A DNA stretch of 7,591 bases from JBOFCS01 sp051646185 (GTDB lineage: Bacteria; Actinomycetota; Actinomycetes; Mycobacteriales; Mycobacteriaceae), in assembly GCA_051646185.1 (NCBI GenBank), contig JBOFCS010000081.1, positions 1 to 7,591 of the forward strand. The letters are read 5' to 3'. Within the stretch, counting starts at the first letter, position 1. Each line of letters begins with the position of its first letter. Shown here piece after piece: positions 1 through 6,330 of this stretch. The position numbers and the translations under genes were made by a program. The notes below the pieces were generated by a model. That model ran no database searches. It saw only the letters and a list, made by a program, of their open reading frames with translations, and was not told where the DNA came from.

Positions 1-1353
1 CCCAGTGTAGGTACAGGTACTGCGTAAACCCGAAGTAATGTGATCCAGTAGGTCCTCGACACCTGGGCGGTGAGGGCTAAGATGGATCTTCGAGCTGGAA
101 ATACCTTCTTCAAAGAGGGCTTTACGGGCCTGGTCGTACGCCGACTCCTCTTGGGTGCGTGCGGCCACCGCTCGTTTGGATGCCATCCCAAAACTTTCCT
201 TATAGGCCCGTCCTTCTGCATCAACAAGAAGCTCCCCAGGCGATTCATATGTTCCAGCAAACCAGGAGCCGATCATCACATTAGAGGCCCCGGCTGCCAG
301 TGCCAATGCCACATCTCTGGGGTGTCTAATTCCGCCATCGGCCCAGACATGTCCACCAAGTTCTGTTGCAGCTAAAGCGCATTCGGCAACAGCGGAGAAT
401 TGTGGGCGACCAACTCCGGTCATCATCCGGGTGGTACACATGGCTCCCGGGCCAACGTCAACCTTAACGATATCGGCCCCAGATTCAATGAGATCTTTTG
501 TTGCACTAGCTGAAACGACATTTCCAGCAACTAATGGGATGCCCAACTTTAGGACGGAAACTTGCCTAAGCGCTTCAAGCATTTTCTCTTGATGTCCATG
601 CGCAGTGTCGATAACCAGTAAGTCGGCTCCGGCTTCGGCGAGGGCCAGCGCCTTTTCCTGTACAGCATTGTTTACACCAATTGCCGCTGCAATGCGTAGT
701 TTTCCATTATGGTCGGTTGCTGGGGTATAAATTCCAGTGCGAATGGCACCGGTTCTGGTGAGTACGCCTGCCAGTGAGCCGTCCGAGTGAACCATGACTG
801 CAAGATTATTGTGGCTTGCCTCTAGTAACTCAAAAACTCTTTGGTGACTTTCCGAAACGTCAGTGCGGATAAAGTCTTGGCTTAGTACTGCTGCTAGTCG
901 GGTGAAGCGGTCAACTTTTGCGCAGATTTCTTCAGTAACGATGCCTATCGGGTACAAGGCCTCTGACTTGGTTTCTACCACTAGCACCGCCGCGTGAGCG
1001 CGAGTATGAATTGCTGTTAATGCCTGAGCGACTGAAGAATCTGCGGGTAAGCTAACAGGAGTATCGGCAATAAGATGTCTATTTTTGACGTACTCAATTG
1101 TTTTTTGTACCACAGTTATTGGTAAATCTTGGGGTAACACAACCAAGCCGCCGCGTCGGGCTACAGTTTCGGCCATTCTGCGCCCGGCTACTGCAGTCAT
1201 ATTTGCAACTACTATGGGAATTGTGGTGCCTGATCCGTCGTGAGTGCATAGGTCAACATCAAATCTTGATGAAACTTGCGATTTGTTCGGTACAAAAAAG
1301 AGGTCATCATAGGTTAAATCGTAGGGTGGTCGGTGATCATCCAAAAAGCGCAC
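1..1353 (-). CDS. guaB1: GuaB1-type IMPDH/GMP reductase family protein with CBS domains, 3' end cut by window
   Basis: This is a (beta/alpha)8-barrel enzyme of the IMP dehydrogenase/GMP reductase superfamily. 451 codons are open to the left edge without a stop; homologs are about 475-480 residues, so roughly 25-30 are missing. I read the whole frame and found no break. Start: GTG at 1353-1351, giving VRFLDDHRPPYDLTYDD, the typical GuaB1 N-terminus; an in-frame TAG lies just upstream. A GGAG at 1369-1366 is a somewhat distant ribosome binding site. A CBS-domain pair covers about residues 92-215. The catalytic loop GPGAMCTTR places the nucleophile at Cys306, and WADGGIR follows at about 337-343. 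The segment near 414-419 (FEEGIS) lacks the Arg-Tyr dyad region of true IMP dehydrogenases. Known: mycobacterial GuaB1 has been reported to be a CBS-containing GMP reductase (GMP + NADPH to IMP + ammonia). Inference: the same reaction here, with purine nucleotides binding the CBS pair. Many annotations call this family IMP dehydrogenase. Confidence 0.95.
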   Translation of the reverse strand, partial: MRFLDDHRPPYDLTYDDLFFVPNKSQVSSRFDVDLCTHDGSGTTIPIVVANMTAVAGRRMAETVARRGGLVVLPQDLPITVVQKTIEYVKNRHLIADTPVSLPADSSVAQALTAIHTRAHAAVLVVETKSEALYPIGIVTEEICAKVDRFTRLAAVLSQDFIRTDVSESHQRVFELLEASHNNLAVMVHSDGSLAGVLTRTGAIRTGIYTPATDHNGKLRIAAAIGVNNAVQEKALALAEAGADLLVIDTAHGHQEKMLEALRQVSVLKLGIPLVAGNVVSASATKDLIESGADIVKVDVGPGAMCTTRMMTGVGRPQFSAVAECALAATELGGHVWADGGIRHPRDVALALAAGASNVMIGSWFAGTYESPGELLVDAEGRAYKESFGMASKRAVAARTQEESAYDQARKALFEEGISSSKIHLSPHRPGVEDLLDHITSGLRSTCTYTG

Positions 1354-1368
1354 GATAACATTCTACTC

Positions 1369-1386
1369 CGGCCGGTTTACCGGCCG
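1369..1386 (-). promoter_or_regulatory. GC-rich hairpin at the helicase stop / guaB1 start junction
   Basis: A perfect inverted repeat: CGGCCGG at 1369-1375, loop TTTA at 1376-1379, CCGGCCG at 1380-1386. On the minus strand the loop reads TAAA and contains the TAA stop of the upstream helicase (1379-1377). The last base of the 3' arm (1369) is the first G of GGAG, the likely guaB1 ribosome binding site. No T-run follows on the minus strand, so it does not look like an intrinsic terminator. A ribosome finishing the helicase would open the stem, which fits translational coupling; that role is inferred. Confidence 0.6.
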
Positions 1387-2705
1387 CGATACTTTCTGCG
1401 GGTAGGGGTTGATGCGGAATGATGGGATCGGGCTACTGCAATAGGAATTTTTTTCGCGCCATGTTTCGGTGTTTGAGTCGATTTTTTTATTTCGGCAATG
1501 GGTATTCCCGAGGGTATTCGAGATCCAGTTATACGGTGCAGCTTGGAATCTCCCTGAGTTACCCGGGTTGTTGTGGCACTCACCCCAGCTTTCTTGAGCA
1601 ATAGGATTGCTTCTTTTTGTTGATTTGGGTTCACCAACGTAACAACAACCCCACGTTCACCTGCCCTAGCGGTACGGCCTGCTCGATGAATATAGTCCTT
1701 AGGCTCTAGAGGAGGGTCGACATGAACAACTAATGAGACATGGTCAACATGTATTCCGCGTGCCATGACATTGGTGGCAACTAGAGTGCGAAAGTTACCA
1801 TTTGCAAAGCTCGCCAAGGTGTGGGTTCGGGCATTTTGAGTTTTATCGCCATGTAATGCTTCGGCTGCAACTCCAACACTGCGAAGATATTGGGTGATTC
1901 GTTCCACCCCGAAGCGGGTACGGGCAAATAAAATTGTTCGCCCTGCTCGAGAAGAAATTTCAGCTAATATTGGAAACTTTTCTTTCTCTTCGATGTAAAA
2001 AAGATGGTGTTCCATACTGGACACCCAGGAGCGTGTTGGTGCTATAGAATGTAAAACTGGCTCACGGAGGTATCGTTCAACGAGGTAGTCGACATCTGCG
2101 TCAAGAGTGGCAGAAAACAGCAGTCGCTGAGTCTTTGTTGGGCTCTGATCAATAATCGATATTACCTGAGGCAGAAAGCCGAAATCAGACATCTGGTCTG
2201 CTTCGTCAATTGTGGTGACTATAATATCGTCAAGTGAAATTTCCTTGCTGGACAATAGATCTGAAAGCCTTCCAGGGGTAGCAACTAAGAGGTCTATGCC
2301 GCGTTTAAGCATTGCCACCTGTTTGGTTGTAGGTATCCCTCCCATCACAGTGCCCACTCTAAGGCCGAGGCTACGTGCAGGCTCTTGTAAAGCTGTATCA
2401 ACTTGTGCAGCAAGCTCTCTGGTTGGTACTAGAATTAACCCGCGGGGACGGGAAGCTAAACTGGGTGCGCCCGAAAGGGATACCAACATGGGCAGTCCAA
2501 AGGCTAGTGTCTTGCCTGATCCAGTGGGACCTCGTCCGAGTACATCTTTACCGATAAGCACGTCGGGTATACACGCCTGTTGAATCGGAAAAGCTGTGTA
2601 TAGCTGCATTCGATTTAATGCTTGAATGAGCACAGGAGGTAGACCCAGATCCACAAAAGTGCAGGACTGAACGTTCTCTGAATCTGGATCTACGCTGTTT
2701 GTCAC
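1377..2705 (-). CDS. DEAD-box RNA helicase, short-tailed paralog
   Basis: A 442-residue ATP-dependent RNA helicase of superfamily 2, cytoplasmic. Motifs in order: Q-motif region about residues 17-42 (CTFVDLGLP, then FPIQQ), motif I GPTGSGKT 59-66, PTREL 94-98, ATPGR 142-146, DEAD 167-170, SAT 198-200, FART 260-263, motif V ATNVMARG 310-317, motif VI HRAGRTARAG 340-349. The C-terminal tail is short and basic, ending RRKYRGR. Start: GTG at 2705-2703, the first in-frame start after the gnd stop, 16 bases downstream of it. The frame stays open upstream to 2888, but that part lies inside gnd and reads as non-helicase sequence. No good Shine-Dalgarno is visible, so translation may be coupled to gnd. 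It is clearly related to the helicase at 4283-6064, sharing GIHVD and VVHVDPP. Odd points: motif I begins GP where the paralog has AQ, and motif V has TN where the paralog has TD. All core catalytic residues (Lys, DEAD, SAT, HRxGRTxR) are kept, so it is probably active. RNA target unknown. Confidence 0.9.
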   Translation of the reverse strand: MTNSVDPDSENVQSCTFVDLGLPPVLIQALNRMQLYTAFPIQQACIPDVLIGKDVLGRGPTGSGKTLAFGLPMLVSLSGAPSLASRPRGLILVPTRELAAQVDTALQEPARSLGLRVGTVMGGIPTTKQVAMLKRGIDLLVATPGRLSDLLSSKEISLDDIIVTTIDEADQMSDFGFLPQVISIIDQSPTKTQRLLFSATLDADVDYLVERYLREPVLHSIAPTRSWVSSMEHHLFYIEEKEKFPILAEISSRAGRTILFARTRFGVERITQYLRSVGVAAEALHGDKTQNARTHTLASFANGNFRTLVATNVMARGIHVDHVSLVVHVDPPLEPKDYIHRAGRTARAGERGVVVTLVNPNQQKEAILLLKKAGVSATTTRVTQGDSKLHRITGSRIPSGIPIAEIKKSTQTPKHGAKKIPIAVARSHHSASTPTRRKYRGR

Positions 2706-2721
2706 TGTTGAGCAATCATAT

Positions 2722-4203
2722 TCACATCTGAACTTCGCTACGATCGCCGCTCCATAGAATATGGAAGTGCCCTTCCATATCGGTCCGTTCATAGGTATGG
2801 GCTCCGAAGAAGTCGCGTTGCCCTTGAGTAAGGGCGGCGGGCAACCGGGGGGAGCGTAGTGCGTCATAGTAAGACAATGAAGAGGCAAAAGCAGGCACCG
2901 GAATGCCTAGTAGTGCTGCGGTGGAGACTACTCGTCGCCAACTATCGATTGCCTTAGTGATGGCTTCTTGGAAGTAAGGGGCAAGTATCAGACTGGGCAA
3001 TTCAGGGTTGGTTTCATAAGCGTCTTTAATCCGATTAAGGAATCGAGCTCGAATAATACAACCCCCGCGCCAAATTGTGGCAAGATCGCCGGGTTTAAGG
3101 TCCCAACTGTATTCGGCGCTACCGGCGGCGATTTGATCAAAACCCTGGGCGTAAGCAACAATTTTTGAAGCATAGAGTGCTTGTTGGATATCCTCAGTGA
3201 ATTGAGCAGCATCAGCAGGTTTTGCGGCTAAAGCACCGGAGGTGAGCCCTAGTTCTGAGGCAGCTTTTCGTTGCGCGCGAGAACCAGAAAGTGCTCTAGC
3301 AAAGACAGCTTCGGCAATTCCCGTTACTGGGACTCCTAAATCTAATGCCGATTTAACCGTCCACCGGCCAGTGCCCTTTTGCTCAGCGGCATCAACGATA
3401 ATGTCAACTAATGCCTCTCCGGTTTTAACATCCACTTGATTGAGAACTTCAGCAGTAATTTCAACAAGATAACTTTCCAAGTCTCCCTTATTCCACTCGG
3501 TAAATACCTCGGCCACTTGCTTGGGGCTGTAGCCAAGTGCTTCGCGGAATAGGTGGTATGCCTCACCAATAAGCTGCATATCAGCATATTCGATACCGTT
3601 ATGGACCATTTTTACAAAGTGCCCAGAGCCGTCAGGTCCGATGTGGGTGCAGCAGGGTACACCATCAACTTGGGCGGCGATAGACTCAAGTAACGGTCCA
3701 AGTGACTCATAAGATTCGGCGGGCCCGCCCGGCATGATTGAAGGGCCGTTGAGTGCTCCTTCTTCACCGCCGGATATTCCTGCTCCAACAAAATGCAGTC
3801 CGCGAGCTTTCATTGCCGCTTCGCGGCGAATGGTATCGGTGTAAAGAGCATTGCCGCCATCGATGATCACGTCGCCTTCGTCCATGGCATCAGCTAGTTC
3901 GGCAATAACCGCATCAGTGGCATCCCCAGCTTTGACCATGATGAGCACTCGACGTGGTTTTTGAAGTGCCGCTACAAACTCTTCAATGGTTTCTGTGCGG
4001 ATAAAGTGTCCTTCGCTACCGTGAGCAGCGAGCAGCGCATCGGTTTTAGTCACGCTTCGATTATGGAGGGCCACCGTATGGCCGTTTCGGGCAAAGTTCC
4101 GGGCAATATTTGATCCCATAACAGCCAGACCGGTGACACCGATTTGAGCAAGCGGGTTTGCATCGGTTTTTGCAGATAATGATTCAGGAGTTGATGAAGT
4201 CAT
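2722..4203 (-). CDS. gnd: 6-phosphogluconate dehydrogenase, decarboxylating (NADP-dependent)
   Basis: Catalyses 6-phosphogluconate + NADP+ to ribulose 5-phosphate + CO2 + NADPH, the last oxidative step of the pentose phosphate pathway, in the cytoplasm. The protein has 493 residues, slightly longer than the usual 470-485 because of an N-terminal extension of about 18 residues. N-terminal Rossmann domain: GLAVMGSNIARNFARNGH from residue 25, with NRS at 48-50 after the second strand, where NADP-specific enzymes bind the 2'-phosphate. Substrate loop ISGGEEGA 143-150. Catalytic stretch KMVHNGIEY with Lys198, His201, Asn202 and Glu205. Family signature DAAEQKGTGRWT 271-282. C-terminal substrate-binding tail RDFFGAHTYER 463-473. 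Start: ATG at 4203-4201, with AGGG at 4218-4215 as ribosome binding site. The gene lies between two helicase paralogs: 79 bases after the long one, 16 bases before the short one. It is intact, full length and of standard type. Its neighbour GuaB1 is probably also NADPH-linked. Confidence 0.98.
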   Translation of the reverse strand: MTSSTPESLSAKTDANPLAQIGVTGLAVMGSNIARNFARNGHTVALHNRSVTKTDALLAAHGSEGHFIRTETIEEFVAALQKPRRVLIMVKAGDATDAVIAELADAMDEGDVIIDGGNALYTDTIRREAAMKARGLHFVGAGISGGEEGALNGPSIMPGGPAESYESLGPLLESIAAQVDGVPCCTHIGPDGSGHFVKMVHNGIEYADMQLIGEAYHLFREALGYSPKQVAEVFTEWNKGDLESYLVEITAEVLNQVDVKTGEALVDIIVDAAEQKGTGRWTVKSALDLGVPVTGIAEAVFARALSGSRAQRKAASELGLTSGALAAKPADAAQFTEDIQQALYASKIVAYAQGFDQIAAGSAEYSWDLKPGDLATIWRGGCIIRARFLNRIKDAYETNPELPSLILAPYFQEAITKAIDSWRRVVSTAALLGIPVPAFASSLSYYDALRSPRLPAALTQGQRDFFGAHTYERTDMEGHFHILWSGDRSEVQM

Positions 4204-4249
4204 GGCTACACTTTCCCTGTTTGCGGTTGCTTTTCAAAGTCAGTAGGTG

Positions 4250-4255
4250 ATTGTA
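4250..4255 (-). promoter_or_regulatory. gnd: possible -10 element for gnd
   Basis: In the 79-base gap between the long helicase and gnd, the minus strand reads TACAAT, a good match to the actinobacterial -10 consensus TAnnnT. It would give a leader of about 40 bases before the gnd ATG. No matching -35 hexamer is visible 16-18 bases upstream, so this is only a candidate for a secondary promoter. Read-through from the helicase is equally possible because I see no terminator in the gap. Confidence 0.2.
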
Positions 4256-4269
4256 TGACAGAAATTTTG

Positions 4270-4286
4270 ACCTCTAGAACCTCTAG
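4270..4286. repeat. short tandem repeat over the helicase stop codon
   Basis: ACCTCTAG occurs at 4270-4277 and again at 4279-4286. On the minus strand this reads CTAGAGGT twice, separated by one base. The first copy in transcription order contains the TAG stop of the long helicase. The repeat is too short to imply a mobile element; it may simply be a small local duplication. Confidence 0.5.
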
Positions 4287-6064
4287 CTGGGGTTTTGTCG
4301 AGGCTCACGGTGGTTGCGTTTAGGTCCGTCGAACCCGTCGTATGAACGCCGTTCAGTTCTACTGCGGAAGCCTCCGGAACGACTTTTTGGTGCTTCACTA
4401 GCTGGCGTACTGCGGTGCAGATTATTTCCATTTCCAGCAAATCCTCCCGAACGGCGGGGGCTGGTTTCACGGTAAGCTCGTTCGACACCGGGACGAGCAT
4501 TTTGCTCAGGACGGTCAAAGCGACCGACACGGGGTTGCCGCTCAAAACGGTTATCTGTAGGTCGAGAGCTATCCCGGCTACTGCTAGAAAAAGACGACTT
4601 ATAGCTTTCTGAGCGCTCAGGCCTATCGCTTGGGCGTTGGTTACGTTGGAAAGGAGCACGCTCAAGGTTTGGCTCAGAATTGCTGCGTGGGAAAGAAGTG
4701 CGATCAGACGGGCGCCGACTTTGGCTTCGATGAGATCCTTTGTGGTATCGCTGGTTTCGGTTGCCATCGTGACTACGACTGTCATCCCGATAGTTGTTAC
4801 CGCCGCGAGAATCAGAATTTCGGGGTGATTTTTCTAAAATGGGTTCTCCAGTTGGAGGTTTTGCCCCAGTAATCTCAGCTAGCTGGCTGGAACCAGCAGT
4901 TACTGCGATAGCTTGGGCATCAACGCCGGCCATGCCGGTCAGCTTACGGAATTGACGACGCTGATTTGGTAATACGATGGCGGCGACCGTCCCGGTTTCA
5001 CCGGCGCGAGCAGTGCGTCCTGCCCGGTGCAAGTAATCTTTGTGATCAGCAGGCGGATCCACGTGAACGACAAGGGAAACGCCGTCTACGTGAATACCTC
5101 GGGCAGCAACATCAGTAGCGACAAGCACAGGGGTGCGACCATTTTTGAAGCGTTCCAATACCCGAGTTCGCTGATTCTGAGCCTTTCCTCCATGGAGTGA
5201 TTCGGCAGCAACGCCTACAGCACGCAACCGCTCGGTGATGCCGTCGCAGCCAAGTTTAGTTCGAGCGAACATGATGGTGCGTCCCTCGCGTGAACCAATT
5301 TCTGCTAGTACTGAATCTTTTTGACCACGCTCTACCAAAAGTACATAGTGATCCATAGTGGTTACCGAGGCTCGACCATCCTGGGTGGAGTGCACATCGT
5401 GCTCGGACAGAAATTGTCGCACAATTGATTGCACATCGTTGTCCAAGGTGGCCGAAAAAAGCAGTCGTTGACTATCCTTGGGTGTCTCGGCGAGGATCGC
5501 CCGCACCTCCGGCAAGAAGCCCATATCAGCCATTTGGTCTGCCTCATCAAGGGCAGTAATGAAAATTTCGTCAAGGATACAAGTGCCTTGGCGTAGATGA
5601 TCCCCCAGACGACCGGGTGTTGCTACAAGAATGTCAATACCCTTGCGTAGCTGATCAGCTTGTTTTCCAAAAGGTGTTCCACCTACTGCGGGGCGGACAC
5701 TAAGACCTAATGCTGCTGAGTAAGGAGTTAGCGAGTCCACTACTTGGAAGGCGAGCTCACGGGTCGGAACGAGCACTAGGGCTCGTGGTCGGCGAGAGTT
5801 GGGACGACTATCAAGTTGGGAGAGTTTGGCTAGCATTGGCAATCCAAAAGCCAGAGTCTTGCCAGAGCCGGTCTGAGCTCGACCAAGAACGTTACGTCCA
5901 GCTAGAGCGCTGGGTATTGATTTTTGCTGAATGAGCGAAGGGACAGTTATGGAATTTCGAGCTAAAGCTGTAACGACGGCAGTCGGCAGACCTATTTGAT
6001 CAAAAGTAAGGTCAGAATCATGAGGCTCTGGCGGGCTGTGTGGTATTTGGACAGCATGAGACAT
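4283..6064 (-). CDS. DEAD-box RNA helicase with long basic disordered C-terminal tail
   Basis: A 593-residue superfamily 2 ATP-dependent RNA helicase, cytoplasmic. Core motifs: Q-motif region 20-47 (LTFDQIGLP, then SLIQQ), motif I AQTGSGKT 63-70, PTREL 100-104, ATPGR 148-152, DEAD 173-176, SAT 204-206, FART 266-269, motif V ATDVAARG 316-323, motif VI HRAGRTARAG 346-355. From about residue 411 to the end lies a low-complexity tail rich in Arg, Ser, Asn, Gly and Pro, with RSGGF twice. Such tails in RNA helicases such as RhlE and DeaD/CsdA relatives bind RNA nonspecifically and can drive condensation or partner contacts. Start: ATG at 6064-6062, with a strong GGAGAGG at 6078-6072. It probably opens the transcription unit continuing to gnd, the second helicase and guaB1, and is preceded by a long leader. 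Plausible roles are ribosome assembly, mRNA decay or cold adaptation; none is proven by the sequence. The nearest relative visible here is the helicase at 1377-2705, which lacks the long tail. Confidence 0.93.
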   Translation of the reverse strand: MSHAVQIPHSPPEPHDSDLTFDQIGLPTAVVTALARNSITVPSLIQQKSIPSALAGRNVLGRAQTGSGKTLAFGLPMLAKLSQLDSRPNSRRPRALVLVPTRELAFQVVDSLTPYSAALGLSVRPAVGGTPFGKQADQLRKGIDILVATPGRLGDHLRQGTCILDEIFITALDEADQMADMGFLPEVRAILAETPKDSQRLLFSATLDNDVQSIVRQFLSEHDVHSTQDGRASVTTMDHYVLLVERGQKDSVLAEIGSREGRTIMFARTKLGCDGITERLRAVGVAAESLHGGKAQNQRTRVLERFKNGRTPVLVATDVAARGIHVDGVSLVVHVDPPADHKDYLHRAGRTARAGETGTVAAIVLPNQRRQFRKLTGMAGVDAQAIAVTAGSSQLAEITGAKPPTGEPILEKSPRNSDSRGGNNYRDDSRSHDGNRNQRYHKGSHRSQSRRPSDRTSFPRSNSEPNLERAPFQRNQRPSDRPERSESYKSSFSSSSRDSSRPTDNRFERQPRVGRFDRPEQNARPGVERAYRETSPRRSGGFAGNGNNLHRSTPASEAPKSRSGGFRSRTERRSYDGFDGPKRNHREPRQNPS

Positions 6065-6239
6065 GGGTGTACCTCTCCGAGACTGTAGGGCACGTCGCGG
6101 AGCAGCACTGTCATGCAGCGCTTCAATGAGACGAGCCGGGTGCAGGCGTAGCGCAAAACCAAAATGTGAATGGATTCCGCTGGCTCATCGTGCATTGTTA
6201 ATTGCATGATGAGTATGCGCCGCTTCGTTGTGTATAACT

Positions 6240-6253
6240 GTCGCAGTTGCGAC
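6240..6253. repeat. short palindrome, possible operator or hairpin in the helicase leader
   Basis: GTCGCA at 6240-6245 and TGCGAC at 6248-6253 form a perfect 6-base inverted repeat around a 2-base centre. It lies just downstream of the candidate promoter, near the expected start of transcription. The spacing suits a dimeric DNA-binding protein better than an RNA hairpin, since the loop is only two bases. It lacks the TACA/TGTA core of staphylococcal BlaI/MecI operators, so it should not be assigned to the neighbouring BlaI protein without a test. Confidence 0.35.
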
Positions 6254-6266
6254 CTGCGGTAACTCT

Positions 6267-6295
6267 ACCTTAAAAAGGTAATATTTGCATGTCAT
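6267..6295 (-). promoter_or_regulatory. candidate sigma-A-type promoter for the helicase-gnd-helicase-guaB1 unit
   Basis: On the minus strand, ATGACA at 6295-6290 is one base from the TTGACA consensus at its first position. A 17-base spacer separates it from TAAGGT at 6272-6267, which fits the TAnnnT -10 pattern. Transcription would begin near 6260. The -10 overlaps a small inverted repeat (TACCTT at 6266-6271, AAGGTA at 6275-6280). Spacing is ideal, but the -10 match is only moderate. Confidence 0.4.
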
Positions 6296-6330
6296 CATGA
6301 TCTTGACGTCTTCATTGGTTATTAACTTGA

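Larger units (their letters stand above)
6065..6330 (-). promoter_or_regulatory. 266-base intergenic region and probable long 5' leader of the helicase gene
   Basis: This is the only sizeable non-coding gap. No convincing gene lies in it: one minus-strand reading frame begins at 6207, but it runs into the helicase gene in another frame and resembles nothing I know. The gap holds a candidate promoter (6267-6295), a short palindrome (6240-6253) and the strong helicase ribosome binding site (6072-6078). With that promoter the untranslated leader would be about 195 bases, long enough for regulation by RNA structure or by the helicase itself, as known for some cold-induced helicase mRNAs. I recognised no known riboswitch, and no intrinsic terminator with a T-run after the M56 gene. 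Confidence 0.45.

Noticed and set aside
2212..2583. A 123-codon plus-strand open frame antisense to the short helicase
   Set aside because: It covers the conserved helicase core in antisense, the translation resembles no known protein, and no ribosome binding site or promoter supports it.
2706..2888. Upstream extension of the short helicase frame into gnd, starting with an ATG at 2888
   Set aside because: The 61 extra codons lie almost wholly over the conserved gnd C-terminus in another frame, and the translation has no helicase similarity.
4240..4785. A 181-codon minus-strand open frame under the helicase tail
   Set aside because: It overlaps the low-complexity tail in a shifted frame, has no recognisable domain, and is explained by the repetitive Arg/Ser codons of the real gene.
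5992..6207. Possible small upstream gene (71 codons, minus strand) in the helicase leader
   Set aside because: It overlaps the helicase start in a different frame and has no clear ribosome binding site or family resemblance. A shorter regulatory leader peptide cannot be excluded, but nothing supports one.
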